Position numbers and translations under genes: made by a program. Under the pieces are notes generated by a model that saw only the letters and a program-made list of their open reading frames with translations, ran no database searches and was not told the DNA's origin. Source: Thermococcus bergensis (GTDB lineage Archaea; Methanobacteriota_B; Thermococci; Thermococcales; Thermococcaceae). From it: 64,000 nucleotides of DNA. Shown in pieces: positions 8,323 through 16,868 of this stretch; the first letter of the stretch is position 1; each line of letters starts with the position of its first letter. Location of the stretch: the NCBI RefSeq assembly GCF_020386975.1, contig NZ_JABFNK010000005.1, positions 434,001 to 498,000 on the forward strand, given 5' to 3'.

Positions 8323-8640
8323 TCATTCCTCCGTCACATAGAGGATTCTTTCTGTTTCAATGGCTTTAGCTATTATCCCATCTCCCAGGAACCTTCCATA
8401 AACTTTAACGGTCTCTCCCCTGCCTATGTTGGGAGTTCCGGAGAATTCTATTTTTAAGCCAGAAATGTGAAAAGTTGCCCTGTAGCTGGGCAGTTCCATA
8501 GGCAGGAACTCTATTTTTGGCTTGTCCTCTATAACCCCTTCTATTACTACATTTTTTCCTCTGAAGTTGCCGCTTTTGAGCTCGTCAATTGTGAGAACGT
8601 AATAGTAGTTGTGACCGAGCTTGATTTTCTTCACTCCCAT
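8323..8640 (-). CDS. Hypothetical protein, OB-fold-like
   Basis: 105 residues of alternating strands with no predicted transmembrane segment: KNVVIEGVIEDKPKIEF, then YRATFHISGLKIEFSG and GETVKVYGRFLGDGIIAKAIE. This spacing resembles a nucleic-acid-binding OB fold, but no specific family is recognised. It overlaps the HD gene by a few bases and begins the three-gene minus-strand unit 8640-6910. Confidence 0.5.
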   Translation of the reverse strand: MGVKKIKLGHNYYYVLTIDELKSGNFRGKNVVIEGVIEDKPKIEFLPMELPSYRATFHISGLKIEFSGTPNIGRGETVKVYGRFLGDGIIAKAIETERILYVTEE

Positions 8641-8684
8641 CACCCTTATAACCTCACTATCGTGAAAATATTTGGGTGTGTGAG

Positions 8685-9251
8685 ATGATAAAGGTTGCGA
8701 TTATCGGTGCTGAAAACGTTGGTAAATCCACGCTCATGAATGCCCTCTTGGGGAGAAAAATATCTGAAACACAGCCTATCCCGGGTACCACAAAAGGGGT
8801 CATCAAGAGGGCTTTTGGAACCGTTAAGATTCCCAAAACAATGAAGAACCCATTTGGGGGCGCTGACGAGCTGGTCTTAATTGATACTGCCGGACTGTAT
8901 GATCCGCAGCACGAGCTTAGGGGGAAGGTTTTGAGTGAGGAGAAATTCAAGGAGCTCTTTAATGAAATTCTCTCGGCAGATGTAGTTATTCACATGATCG
9001 ATGCTCAATATGGCCTCCACAGGGGGATGGAAAAACTCCACAATATCCTCAAATTCAGGTATGATAAGCCGATAATAGTGGTTATTAATAAAATAGACCT
9101 CGTGCCGAGGGAAAAAGCTGAAGAACTTAGAGAAATTATCAAGAAAAGACTTGAGCAAGAACCGGTACTGCTGTCACTGGTCACATATGAGGGGTTCAAC
9201 GAACTTTTGGAAAAACTGGCACATTATGCTCAGTATGCCAGGAAGTCTTGA
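8685..9251 (+). CDS. Era-like small GTPase
   Basis: 188 residues. The G motifs are all present: G1 IIGAENVGKST (residues 6-16), G2 threonine in PIPGTTKG, G3 LIDTAGLYD and G4 VVINKIDLV. It resembles the Era/Obg-type GTPase core but lacks a C-terminal KH or TGS domain, so RNA binding is not indicated. ATG 8685 is chosen because homologous proteins start at the first beta strand. The 3' end overlaps a convergent small gene. Confidence 0.75.
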   Translation: MIKVAIIGAENVGKSTLMNALLGRKISETQPIPGTTKGVIKRAFGTVKIPKTMKNPFGGADELVLIDTAGLYDPQHELRGKVLSEEKFKELFNEILSADVVIHMIDAQYGLHRGMEKLHNILKFRYDKPIIVVINKIDLVPREKAEELREIIKKRLEQEPVLLSLVTYEGFNELLEKLAHYAQYARKS

Positions 9252-9468
9252 TTGACTTTAAAATTTTCTCAAAACTCATTATCTCGTCCAAAATAGCATA
9301 TTCTTTTGCCAGCTCTTCTGCCAGCTCTTCGGGGAGGCCGTTCTTAACTAGTGCCTTCTTAAACTTTCTTCTTGCCCTCTTAACTGTCCGTTTCATTCCT
9401 GCAAAGTTCCACAGCACCTTTGGGATTATTATCAGCAACCGAAGAGATGAAAAAAAGAGCGAAAACAT
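9196..9468 (-). CDS. Small basic/hydrophobic hypothetical protein
   Basis: About 90 residues. It begins with a hydrophobic stretch (MFSLFFSSLRLLIIIPKVLW) likely to anchor it in the membrane, then a basic helical part TVKRARRKFKKALVKNG. Its ATG overlaps the stop of the upstream coiled-coil gene as TGATG and is preceded by GAGGAGGAG, so it is coupled to that gene. The 3' end overlaps the convergent GTPase gene by 56 bases. No family is known. Confidence 0.5.
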   Translation of the reverse strand: MFSLFFSSLRLLIIIPKVLWNFAGMKRTVKRARRKFKKALVKNGLPEELAEELAKEYAILDEIMSFEKILKSIKTSWHTEHNVPVFPKVR

Positions 9469-10061
9469 CAAAGCTCCTCCTCAAATTCCTCCTCTTCCTC
9501 AATTTCTATCTCCCTTCTTCTTTTCTTCTTTCCAAGGTTCTGAAGTTCTTTAAGACCTTCAAGGTTTCCTATCTTTTCCTTCATGAATGCACCGACGATG
9601 GTTTTGATTACGTTCATGCTTTCCATGTATTCCTTTGTGAGTTCAAATGCCTTATCTGGATCCATTCCTGCACTTACAAGCTCTTTGTAAAAGTTTGCCA
9701 CATTCTTTCCGAACTTCTCTGCTTTTTCCGGATCATAAACATCGTTTAAGAGTTCTTTTATTGGACCGAATATTGAGTCCATGATCTTTGGTAAGTGCTC
9801 CGAAACGGCTCCAAGAAGCTGTTGAACCTCTTCTACATCTTCTTTGTCTCCTCCCTTCTTTTTATATGCCTTAAGCATGTCTTCGAGCATTTCGATCTTT
9901 CTTTCGATAATCTCTATGTCCTCTTCGCTCTTAGCCTCCCGGAGCTCTTTTATGAGCTCTCTGATCGTTTCTTCTATGAAATTCTTTGCCTCTGTTTTGC
10001 TTTCAGTAGCTTCTTCAATTTTTTTCTTAATCTCTTCTCCAAATTTCTCATCAAATTCCAT
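9468..10061 (-). CDS. Acidic coiled-coil hypothetical protein
   Basis: 197 residues, highly charged and helical. An N-terminal coiled coil (FIEETIRELIKELREAKSEED) is followed by a central DKAFELTKEYMESMNVIKTIVG helix and an acidic tail EIEEEEEFEEEL after a basic KKKRRR patch. GAGGTGAT precedes ATG 10061. It lies between a winged-helix regulator and a small membrane protein, all same-strand, suggesting a three-gene operon. No function is known. Confidence 0.6.
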   Translation of the reverse strand: MEFDEKFGEEIKKKIEEATESKTEAKNFIEETIRELIKELREAKSEEDIEIIERKIEMLEDMLKAYKKKGGDKEDVEEVQQLLGAVSEHLPKIMDSIFGPIKELLNDVYDPEKAEKFGKNVANFYKELVSAGMDPDKAFELTKEYMESMNVIKTIVGAFMKEKIGNLEGLKELQNLGKKKRRREIEIEEEEEFEEEL

Positions 10062-10078
10062 ATCAATCACCTCAATAA

Positions 10079-10525
10079 TTATTCTGTCTGGTCAAACTTA
10101 ATTGGGATTCCGATCAAATCAAACCACTTATTGAGCACTTCCTTTTTGAGGGCATAGGCCTTTCCCTTCTCACCATCAACCTCTTCAACAACGTTGAGGT
10201 CAATTAACTGGTGAATCTTTTCTCTAACGGTATTCCTTGATGCTTTGCCCCTTCTCCGTTTTAATTCTTGGGTAATCTGGCTTATATTGGCCGTTTTTAA
10301 ATCAAAGAGAATTCGCACGATTTCTCTTGCTATGGAGTCATGTCTTATCTCCGGCACGACTACATCTATTCCTAAACCCCCGTATTGGGCATATATGTTC
10401 ATTAGTTTGAGATAGTTCTCTGCCAGCCTTGAAACTAACTCAAAACTGGTCATAAGTTCATTAAGAGTCTTTCTTAAAGTTTTGACTTCCTCTGAAAGCT
10501 TCTCGACATCTTGTTCTTCTGGCAT
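10079..10525 (-). CDS. Winged-helix transcriptional regulator with N-terminal coiled coil
   Basis: About 148 residues. An N-terminal heptad-like region (VEKLSEEVKTLRKTLNELM) precedes a winged helix: EIVRILFDLKTANISQIT, then RNTVREKIHQLIDLNVVEEV and a wing GEKGKAYALK. It probably dimerises through the coiled coil and binds DNA. A TATA-like AATATAGTATA lies immediately upstream, so the transcript has little or no leader. Start could be ATG 10531 or 10525. It heads the operon that continues to 9196. Confidence 0.65.
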   Translation of the reverse strand: MPEEQDVEKLSEEVKTLRKTLNELMTSFELVSRLAENYLKLMNIYAQYGGLGIDVVVPEIRHDSIAREIVRILFDLKTANISQITQELKRRRGKASRNTVREKIHQLIDLNVVEEVDGEKGKAYALKKEVLNKWFDLIGIPIKFDQTE

Positions 10526-10864
10526 CTTCATCCCACTATACTATATTATTGCTCAAATCATATAGGTTTTCTGATTAGAAATGACCACCACAATTACGAA
10601 ATATATTTCTAATGTTTGTTTGGAATTTAGGGGTAATAAACTTTATGGTTATCAGAGGATTCTTTTTTGGAATGTTGCTGCTTCACATCTTGCACATTCT
10701 TTTTTGATTTTGGGTGTAGTTTCCTTCTCCCAAAACCTTCTCAAACCTTCGAAACCAAACATTTCGCATCACCAATAATTAATAGAGTGCTCAAACTACA
10801 AGGGGATACCGGTCAAAAATGAGCGTCGGGACACTTTGACTTGTTTCTCAAAAAAGAGAAAGAT
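10526..10864. other. Intergenic gap 10526-10864
   Basis: Apart from the possible 36-aa gene, the gap contains the AT-rich promoter of the regulator (TATA near 10545) and an 8-base inverted repeat, TTAGAAAT/ATTTCTAA, at about 10576-10613. No RNA gene or element was recognised. Confidence 0.5.
10652..10762 (-). CDS. Possible small protein (36 aa) with CARC motif
   Basis: Minus-strand ATG 10762 follows GGTGATGCGAA, a good Thermococcales ribosome site. The 36-codon product starts MFGFEGLRRFWEKE and contains KIKKECARCEAATF. Composition is coding-like (charged, Cys pair CxxC). It lies in the 339-base gap between the regulator and YjbQ. Too short to be sure. Confidence 0.4.
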   Translation of the reverse strand: MFGFEGLRRFWEKETTPKIKKECARCEAATFQKRIL

Positions 10865-11266
10865 TCAGCACTCGCATATTTTCACAAAGAGTTTTCTCCT
10901 TCTCGGTCCGTCCAGCTCGGCAAAGATCACGCTCTGCCATGTTCCAAGCAGGAGTCTTCCGTCTTTTATTGGGATCGTAAGGCTTGGATTTAAGATAATA
11001 CTCCTCAGATGGGAATGGGCGTTGCTGTCTATTCTATCGTGTCTGTAACCCTTCCCCTTGGGAATAAAACTTTCAAAGAACTCTTTGACGTCTTCGAGCA
11101 GGCCGCTCTCGTTCTCGTTTATAAGTAGGGCTGTCGTTGTGTGCCTTGTAAAAATTACGGCTATTCCATCTTTTGTCCCTGACTCTCTTACCTTTTCCTC
11201 TATGATGGGCGTTACGTCAATAAGCTCAAACTCCTCCCTTGTTGGAATCTCAATCTCAAAGAGCAT
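10865..11266 (-). CDS. YjbQ/UPF0047 family protein
   Basis: 133-residue protein of the YjbQ family, identified by FTRHTTTALLINENE, the HDRIDSNAHSHLRS metal-site region and LLLGTWQSVIFAELDGPR. Members fold as trimers, bind metal through conserved His residues and have secondary thiamine-phosphate synthase activity in E. coli; the physiological role is open. ATG 11266 (MLFEIEI) matches relatives. Its start lies inside the end of the upstream methyltransferase gene, indicating coupling. Confidence 0.82.
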   Translation of the reverse strand: MLFEIEIPTREEFELIDVTPIIEEKVRESGTKDGIAVIFTRHTTTALLINENESGLLEDVKEFFESFIPKGKGYRHDRIDSNAHSHLRSIILNPSLTIPIKDGRLLLGTWQSVIFAELDGPRRRKLFVKICEC

Positions 11267-12056
11267 CTTCATCACCCAACTCCTCTGCTATCTTTCTTCT
11301 TGGTCCCTTTAGGTAGATGATATGGGAGACTCCATTTACGCCGTGCTCCGTTCTTGAGATTAAACGATGTTCTTTAAAGAACACGCTTCCAAGGGCGAGT
11401 TGAGAAGCCAAATCCCAAAGTCTGTGCTCCTGTTCACTAACTTTTTCAAAGCCGGGCAGTTTGTAGTATGTTCTTTTAAAGACGCCTCTAATTTGATCAT
11501 AACCTTCGTGGACTGAGAGAAGGGTGTACTCATCTGTTTTGGTCTCAATAAGCATATCCTTGTATCCCGTCTGGTAGAATACGCCATAAACTCTGTCCAG
11601 CTCTTCAAGGAGAAAGACTCCATCGTTGCTTAAGGTTAAAGCAACGTTTCTGAACAGTTTCACCGCATCAAAGGCATCAAAGTGGGGCATTGTTAAGCCC
11701 CAGAGGAGAGCCACATCATGCTCGCCAACGAGCTTTGCCACCTCTTTTGCGTCTCCAACGACTATCCTTGGCTTTAAGTCTAAATCTGCAATTTCGACCC
11801 ACTTTTCAACCTTTTTGAGGTCTTCTTCTCTCGCATCAAGAACGGTAAGTGCTTTTGCACCTGTTGCCTTTGCCATGGCAACTCCTGCTATACCCGTTCC
11901 CGCGCAAATATCGAGAATCCTTGGCTTATCGGGGATCAGTCCTTTGTTTTTGAGCTTTTCAAACACCTCCACGATTCGCCAAAATCTCAGCACCGCTCTT
12001 TCATCTTCGGGATCCATCCGCCAGTAGAGGTAGCGGTAAAGTTCTTCAAGGCTCAT
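11256..12056 (-). CDS. SAM-dependent methyltransferase
   Basis: 266 residues with a class I Rossmann core: motif I ILDICAGTGIAGVAMAKATG, motif II LTVLDAREEDL, GDAKEVAKL, and LLWGLTMPHFDAFDA in place of motif IV. The C-terminal half carries an HxLWDLASQLALG helix pattern. No specific substrate family is recognised. It overlaps YjbQ downstream by 11 bases and diverges from the Trm11-like gene. Confidence 0.68.
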   Translation of the reverse strand: MSLEELYRYLYWRMDPEDERAVLRFWRIVEVFEKLKNKGLIPDKPRILDICAGTGIAGVAMAKATGAKALTVLDAREEDLKKVEKWVEIADLDLKPRIVVGDAKEVAKLVGEHDVALLWGLTMPHFDAFDAVKLFRNVALTLSNDGVFLLEELDRVYGVFYQTGYKDMLIETKTDEYTLLSVHEGYDQIRGVFKRTYYKLPGFEKVSEQEHRLWDLASQLALGSVFFKEHRLISRTEHGVNGVSHIIYLKGPRRKIAEELGDEDAL

Positions 12057-12115
12057 AAAAGTCCACCGAAAGACAATAATCAGCGGGCCAATTTAAGGGT
12101 TTTGTCCTCTCGGCT

Positions 12116-12136
12116 CCAAACCTTTTTAAACCCCTC
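12116..12136 (+). promoter_or_regulatory. BRE/TATA promoter of the Trm11-like gene
   Basis: CAAACCTTTTTAAACCCC has the archaeal TATA core TTTTTAAA at the usual distance for a short or absent leader before the ATG at 12152. Confidence 0.5.
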
Positions 12137-12151
12137 AGCAAACCCCCCATC

Positions 12152-13246
12152 ATGTATGCGCTCATCTACGGAAAAAATCCAAAGCTCAGTGAGGCCGAAT
12201 TCTGGGCTTTTGTGAAGAGATTTGGGTTAAAAGTCAGTGTAGTTGAGAGCTCAAAAGACTGGGTAGTTTTTGAAAGTGATAAGAGTATAGAGCGGCTCTT
12301 CCACAAGCTTGGCGGTTCTTTGAAGCTGGTGAAAATTGTTGGAGAAGGAGAAGAAGCGATAAGAGACTTGGAGTATGCAAAGCTGTTCACTGTAAGCCTG
12401 TATGGAAAAGACGATTGGAAGCTCTGGAGGAAGCTTGGAAGTGCGATAAAGAAAAACTTCAAATCTCAAGGCCCGAGCAAATTTTTCAAGCCCGCGAAGG
12501 TCTATGCAATGCCTTCCGAGCTTATCTTGAAGGGATTTCCCGAGGTTAAGGATTTTGTCTTCATGTATGGGAAGAAGCTATACGTGGGAGAAACAGTGGC
12601 CATAACTGACCCATTTGAGCTCAAGAAACTTGATGTTGAGAGACCTGTGCAAAGAGCGATCTTCTCAATTCCCCCGCGTTTAGCGAGAATAATGGTGAAT
12701 CTAAGCGAGGTCAGGCAGGGCAATTTCCTTGACCCCTTCTGCGGGATAGGGACGGTAGTGCAGGAGTTTTTGCTTCAGGGATTAAACGCCTACGGAAGTG
12801 ACTCAAATCCAAAAGCCATTCATGGAGCTAAAGAAAACCTGAAATGGCTGAAGAAGGAGTTTAACGTAAAGAGAACGGCCCATCTTGAGGTCTGTGATGC
12901 GAGAAAGCTCAAGAGGTGCTTTAGAGTTAAGTTTGACGCTATTGTTACTGAGCCATACATGGGCAAGCCCTTAAAACACCACCCCACAAGAGGAGAAGCA
13001 ATAAAGCTTGCTAACGAGCTTGATAGATTTTATTACCAGGTCTTTGACAGCTTTAGAGATGTTTTGAAGAGAAATGCTAGAGTCGTGTTTGTTTTTCCAG
13101 CTTACAGGCTCAGCGATGGGAGGCTCTATCGCAAGGACAGGAAGTGGCTCGAAAAGCTCGGCTTTGAAGTTTTGGGGAAGTACACGGACTTTGAGGAGCG
13201 GCACCGGGTTGTGAGGGACATCCATGTTCTGAGGTTTAAGGGTTAA
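12152..13246 (+). CDS. Trm11/TrmG10-like RNA methyltransferase with TEPY motif
   Basis: 364 residues. The N-terminal half (LIYGKNPKLSEAEFWAF) is the ferredoxin-like/THUMP-like region of archaeal Trm11-type enzymes. The Rossmann core has FLDPFCGIGTVVQEFLLQG (motif I), GSDSNPKAIHGAKENL and, at motif IV, AIVTEPYMGKPLK. Trm-G10 enzymes that make m2G carry DPPY here, and Trm14 carries an NxPY-type motif, so this is a paralogue with an altered catalytic loop. Likely substrate is tRNA. Confidence 0.68.
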   Translation: MYALIYGKNPKLSEAEFWAFVKRFGLKVSVVESSKDWVVFESDKSIERLFHKLGGSLKLVKIVGEGEEAIRDLEYAKLFTVSLYGKDDWKLWRKLGSAIKKNFKSQGPSKFFKPAKVYAMPSELILKGFPEVKDFVFMYGKKLYVGETVAITDPFELKKLDVERPVQRAIFSIPPRLARIMVNLSEVRQGNFLDPFCGIGTVVQEFLLQGLNAYGSDSNPKAIHGAKENLKWLKKEFNVKRTAHLEVCDARKLKRCFRVKFDAIVTEPYMGKPLKHHPTRGEAIKLANELDRFYYQVFDSFRDVLKRNARVVFVFPAYRLSDGRLYRKDRKWLEKLGFEVLGKYTDFEERHRVVRDIHVLRFKG

Positions 13247-13407
13247 ATTGAGGTGTATCCGTTTTCCGCTTAACCTTTAGTTTGTTGTCATTCTGACTTA
13301 AGTTCCCAGCTAGTACCCAGAGTTCTCCCTCCAATAATTGGACTGAATTTCATCAATCCCAAAAATTTATAATCAGTATGATGAGCGGATATATGTACAA
13401 AAATATA
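13247..13407. promoter_or_regulatory. Stranded promoter region of threonine synthase 1
   Basis: TTTATAATC at about 13363-13373 is a TATA candidate. Before the IS982 insertion at 13408 it would have been about 60 bases from the thrC start codon; it is now about 1.87 kb away. Nothing else was recognised. Confidence 0.45.
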
Positions 13408-13410
13408 ACC

Positions 13411-14273
13411 CTAGTTCCCACCACCTGTGAAGTTGTATAATCTGTCCAGATTCACGGCCAGAATCGCCCCTAAAATCCTGACAGCTAACCCCCTCAAACT
13501 AACACTCCTGCTCGGCCTCAGAAGAAACTCAGAAAACTTCGAAAACAAAGTCTCAATCCTCCTGCGAAAGTCAGACAAGTACTTGTAAAACTTCTTCTCC
13601 TCCAGATTACTAATCTGATTCCCCCGCTTTACTGGCGTGTAAACAACGCCAAACCTCAAAAACTCCTCCTCGAGTTCCCTGCTAACATACCCCTTATCCA
13701 AAAACAGAAAACAGCCGGAAAACTCCTCAACAATCACCCAGAACTTTTCCCGGACAACACTCACATCATGCTTATTCGCCGGATCAACAGACAGTAAAGC
13801 CAGCAAATTTCCATCAGAGTAACAGGTCAGCTTGTACCCATAGTAAAACTTTTTTTAGAGGGAACAAACCCAACTGCGGGCTTTTCAGAGATGACTTCTG
13901 AAGAACCCTCCTTATCCTTCCTGTTTTTTCTGGCCAACTCCTTGGTCTGAATGGGCTTTGAGTCCAGTATTCTAACGTATTCTCTGGCGTGTTTTTTGAA
14001 TAATTCTTCCTGTGCTAGGAGTAGGAGTTTTTCGTGCCTGTTCAAGCGTTCTGTTAGTTTGTTGTACCTGATTTTGGGGAACAGTTTCATTTCTTCGATT
14101 AGGACTCTGTAAGCGTGCTTGTAAACTCCGTTAAAGTGCAAGTGTGCTAGTATTGCGAAGGTTATTAGGTCGTAGAGGCTGATTATTTCCCTGTGAGTGT
14201 TTTTCGGGTAGTGTTTGCTGATTATCGGATAGATTTCGGATTTTATGATCAGGATTTCCTGCTGAAAGTTCAT
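13411..14273 (-). CDS. IS982 transposase, two frames joined by -1 shift (copy A)
   Basis: A DDE transposase encoded as orfA (14273-13827, 148 codons from ATG) and orfB (continuing to 13411). OrfA runs out of frame just after an A7-G run. A -1 shift there reads SKKKFYYGYKLTCYSDG, the expected IS982 core motif, and continues into LLSVDPANKHD and FLFLDKGYVSRELEEE. All complete copies in the window have the same arrangement, so it is either a programmed shift or an inherited defect. Start ATG follows GGTGGTTGTT. Confidence 0.85.
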
Positions 14274-14292
14274 AACAACCACCAATCAACCA

Positions 14293-15161
14293 GGGCGTGT
14301 TTAGTTTCACCCCCTGTTATTTAAACAGTATTTGACTCTGAGGAGGATTTTCAGACCATAACACATTACCCCAAGCAGGATTCGGGTTACAGTAGTCTTT
14401 TTCAGAAAACAGGGGATCCTACTGCCAAACCACGTTGTAAACGCACCCCAGAACCCCTCATGAGGATTCCTACGCCTGTACTCTTCTTCAGAAAACACTC
14501 TGTCTCTCTTCTTACTACCAAAACCACCTGGAGCGTTCTTAGTTTTCTTAACAATCGGCCGATAACCCTTTTCCACCACAGTGTTCAGAACTTTCTTTGA
14601 ATCATAAGCCCCATCAGCATAAAAATTCCCAGAACCCCCCGGCAGGAGTTCAATCAGCTCGTTCTCAGAAGTTGTGATCTTCACAGCAACCGGATACAGT
14701 AAACCCGGCAGGATTCTCGTTATTGCCTGAACTTCTATCCTGCCCTTTTTTTATTTGTAATAATGGTTGAGTCTGCTTGAGTGCTGGCGTAGGGTAATTT
14801 CTGGAGTTTTTTCAGGAGGTGGTTTGTCAGTTCTTCGAGGTTCAGCTTTTTCTCCCAGTTGTGGAGGGTTGAGTAGTGAATGTTTGCTCCGAAGAATTTT
14901 CTGCCGTAGTGCTGGGCGTCTCTGAGGGGTAGGTTGTAGTATTGTTTAAAGAGGAGTATTGCCAGTATTGTTTTTACTGGAAATTTTTTGGATTTTGGCA
15001 GGTTCTTCAGCTTTCCTTCTGATTCGAAGTCTGCTAAAACGTCAAGAATTGCGAATGCCACGCTTTCAGGGTCTTTGAGTCTGTGATCCCATCTGGGGAT
15101 CACGACAACCACCCGAAAGAATTCAGCAAAAACCCTAATAAAGGTTACTATAAACACGCCC
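14293..15161 (-). mobile_element. Nested DDE insertion sequence (IS4/IS5 superfamily-like)
   Basis: 869 bp with terminal inverted repeats GGGCGTGTTTA/TAAACACGCCC and a 10-base target duplication CAATCAACCA at 14283-14292 and 15162-15171. It is inserted within IS982 copy A, so it is the younger insertion. The long target duplication fits IS4-type elements better than most IS5 groups; the family is not certain. Confidence 0.88.
14307..15103 (-). CDS. DDE transposase of nested IS, two frames
   Basis: Frame 1 runs from about GTG 15103 (GGTGGTTGTC upstream) to a stop at 14735: WDHRLKDPESVAFAILDVLADF, then QYYNLPLRDAQHYGRKFFG and ADSTIITNKKRAG. Frame 2 is open across that stop and continues KGRIEVQAITRILPGLLYPVAVKI (in part), FYADGAYDSKKVLN and a helical end to 14307. 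The frames overlap at A7-G (14746-14752 on the plus strand as T7). A -1 shift joins the first Asp (ADST) to the second (YADGAYDS), making a full DDE_Tnp_1-type protein. Confidence 0.78.
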
Positions 15162-15243
15162 CAATCAACCAAAAAACTTAAGTACTTATAACCCTAACGA
15201 TCTAATGGGAACTAGGGTAAATATAGGCGAGGGAGTGATTACG

Positions 15244-16413
15244 ATGTTTGAAACTGTGTTAAAATGTACACACTGTGGCAAAGAATACTCCTTGGCAAGC
15301 GGAATTTACAAATGTGAAAAATGCGGATCTCCTTTGGATGTGAAATACGATTACAGCGCAATAAGAGAAATTATAGAAGATAACGATGCATGGTTTAGGG
15401 AAGCGCCAAGACTGTGGAAGTACTGGATGTTCTACCCTGTTTCAAACCTCAGAAAGATTGTTAGCCTTAACGAGGGCGGTACGAGACTTTACAGAATGAA
15501 AAACCTTGAGGAGAAGCTGGGTTTTGGGAAGCTCTACGTCAAAAATGAAGGAGAAAACCCAACAGGAGCTTTCAAGGACAGGGGTTCGAGTGTGGAGATA
15601 ACAAAGGCCCTCGAATTCCACGCAAGAAAAGTTGTTGTGGCTTCAACAGGGAACATGGCAGCCAGTGTTTCCGCTTATGGTTCCAAGGCAGGCCTTGAAG
15701 TAACAATAGTGGTTCCAGAAGGAACTCCCGTTGGAAAGCTCGTCCAAGCGGTTGTTTACGGGGCGAAGATAAAAATCCATGGAAGCACGTATGATGAAGC
15801 TTTAGCAGAAAGTGAAAGAATGGCAAAGGAAGAAGATTATTACCTTACAGGGAACTACCACTATAGGGTAGAAGGTCAAAAGAGCACAGGCTTTGAAATC
15901 TTCGATCAGTTCAGGTTTGACGCTCCCGACTGGATTGTTGTGCCAATTGGTGCCGGGACTCACTTAAGGGCCATCTGGAAGGCTGCAAAGGAGTTCTACG
16001 AAGTTGGGCTTATTGAAAAGTTGCCAAAGATTGCCGGAGTTCAAATTGAGGGCTACGATGCAATAGTTAGGGCTTGGAAAGAGAAGAAGCCAATTGAGCC
16101 AATAAAGGCAAAACAGCCGACAGTTGCCTCTGCCATAGCAGTTAAAGCTCCGGTGGATGGAGAGAACGTTTTGAGGGCTATTGACGAGAGCGGAGGCTAC
16201 CTTGGCACGGTAACAAATGAGGAAGCTCTGAACGCAGGCTTAATGCTCGGAAAAGAGGGCCTCTTCGTGGAGCCTTCCTCAGCAACAGCCCTTGCCCTTG
16301 CCAAAAACATGAGAGAAGAGGGGATAATAGATAAAGACGAAAGTGTCGTTGTGGTTGCAACAGGGCATGGTTTGAAGGACATAAAAACATGGGAAAGCTT
16401 TATTAGCCTTTAA
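15244..16413 (+). CDS. thrC: Threonine synthase (copy 1, outside the Thr operon)
   Basis: PLP enzyme converting O-phosphohomoserine to threonine. The N-terminal zinc ribbon is CTHCGKEY...CEKCG. The PLP lysine is in NPTGAFKDRGSS, the phosphate-binding glycine loop is VVPIGAGTHLRAIWK, and ATGHGLKDIK closes the fold. 389 residues from ATG 15244, which follows GAGGGAGTGAT. A second thrC lies in the threonine operon at 50406. IS982 copy A ends 25 bases upstream of this start, separating the gene from its apparent promoter, so expression may now depend on the element. Confidence 0.9.
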   Translation: MFETVLKCTHCGKEYSLASGIYKCEKCGSPLDVKYDYSAIREIIEDNDAWFREAPRLWKYWMFYPVSNLRKIVSLNEGGTRLYRMKNLEEKLGFGKLYVKNEGENPTGAFKDRGSSVEITKALEFHARKVVVASTGNMAASVSAYGSKAGLEVTIVVPEGTPVGKLVQAVVYGAKIKIHGSTYDEALAESERMAKEEDYYLTGNYHYRVEGQKSTGFEIFDQFRFDAPDWIVVPIGAGTHLRAIWKAAKEFYEVGLIEKLPKIAGVQIEGYDAIVRAWKEKKPIEPIKAKQPTVASAIAVKAPVDGENVLRAIDESGGYLGTVTNEEALNAGLMLGKEGLFVEPSSATALALAKNMREEGIIDKDESVVVVATGHGLKDIKTWESFISL

Positions 16414-16436
16414 TCTTTTATTTATTTGGTGGGGCG

Positions 16437-16868
16437 ATGCTCTACGAAGAAAAGCGCTTCAGCAGGTTTGTCTTTTTTCTTACACTTCCAGCGTATATTG
16501 GTCTTTTAGCAGGACTTTGGGCTTCGTACTATGAAGGTGAAGGCTTTGAAATAATGATGATAGTCTTTGTTGCCGTGGTGTTGGTTTTGGTTGACGTGCT
16601 AACCTTTAGAATCGAGATAGATGAACGGGAAATACGACTTCGGGGAACCTTTGGGGTTATTCTTAGAAAGACAATAAAAATCGAGGACATTGAGAGCTTT
16701 GAAGTTAAAGAGGGCTGGATAAACTGCTGGGCCCCAATAAGGTTCAATTTTCCAGCTAAAGGCTGCGTAATCATACACAAAAAGGGGCTTGACGTCGCTT
16801 TCACAATCGACAATCCCGAAGAAATTGCCATGGTCTTAGCTACTCTTGGCGTTCCACGAGCAGCTTAG
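16437..16868 (+). CDS. Membrane protein with bacterial-PH-like domain
   Basis: 143 residues. Two N-terminal transmembrane segments (FVFFLTLPAYIGLLAGLWA and MMIVFVAVVLVLVDVLTF) precede a beta-rich cytoplasmic part (RIEIDEREIRLRGTFGVI, then IEDIESFEVKEGW). This is the layout of small PH-like membrane proteins. GGTGGGG precedes the ATG. The 3' end overlaps the convergent NfeD-like gene. Function is unknown. Confidence 0.6.
   Translation: MLYEEKRFSRFVFFLTLPAYIGLLAGLWASYYEGEGFEIMMIVFVAVVLVLVDVLTFRIEIDEREIRLRGTFGVILRKTIKIEDIESFEVKEGWINCWAPIRFNFPAKGCVIIHKKGLDVAFTIDNPEEIAMVLATLGVPRAA

Larger units (their letters stand above)
13408..15218 (-). mobile_element. IS982-family element (copy A), carrying a nested IS
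   Basis: Inverted ends ACCCTAGTTCCCA face each other at 13408 and 15218. The 7-base target duplication AAATATA lies at 13401-13407 and 15219-15225. Removing the nested element and its 10-base duplication leaves exactly 932 bp, the length of the other complete copies. It is inserted between a TATA box and the start codon of the threonine synthase at 15244. The nested IS lies in the leader just upstream of this copy's transposase start. Confidence 0.92.

Noticed and set aside
10581-10778. 65-codon plus-strand frame in the 10.5-10.9 kb gap
   Set aside because: No ribosome site and non-coding composition; a minus-strand 36-codon frame has better signals.
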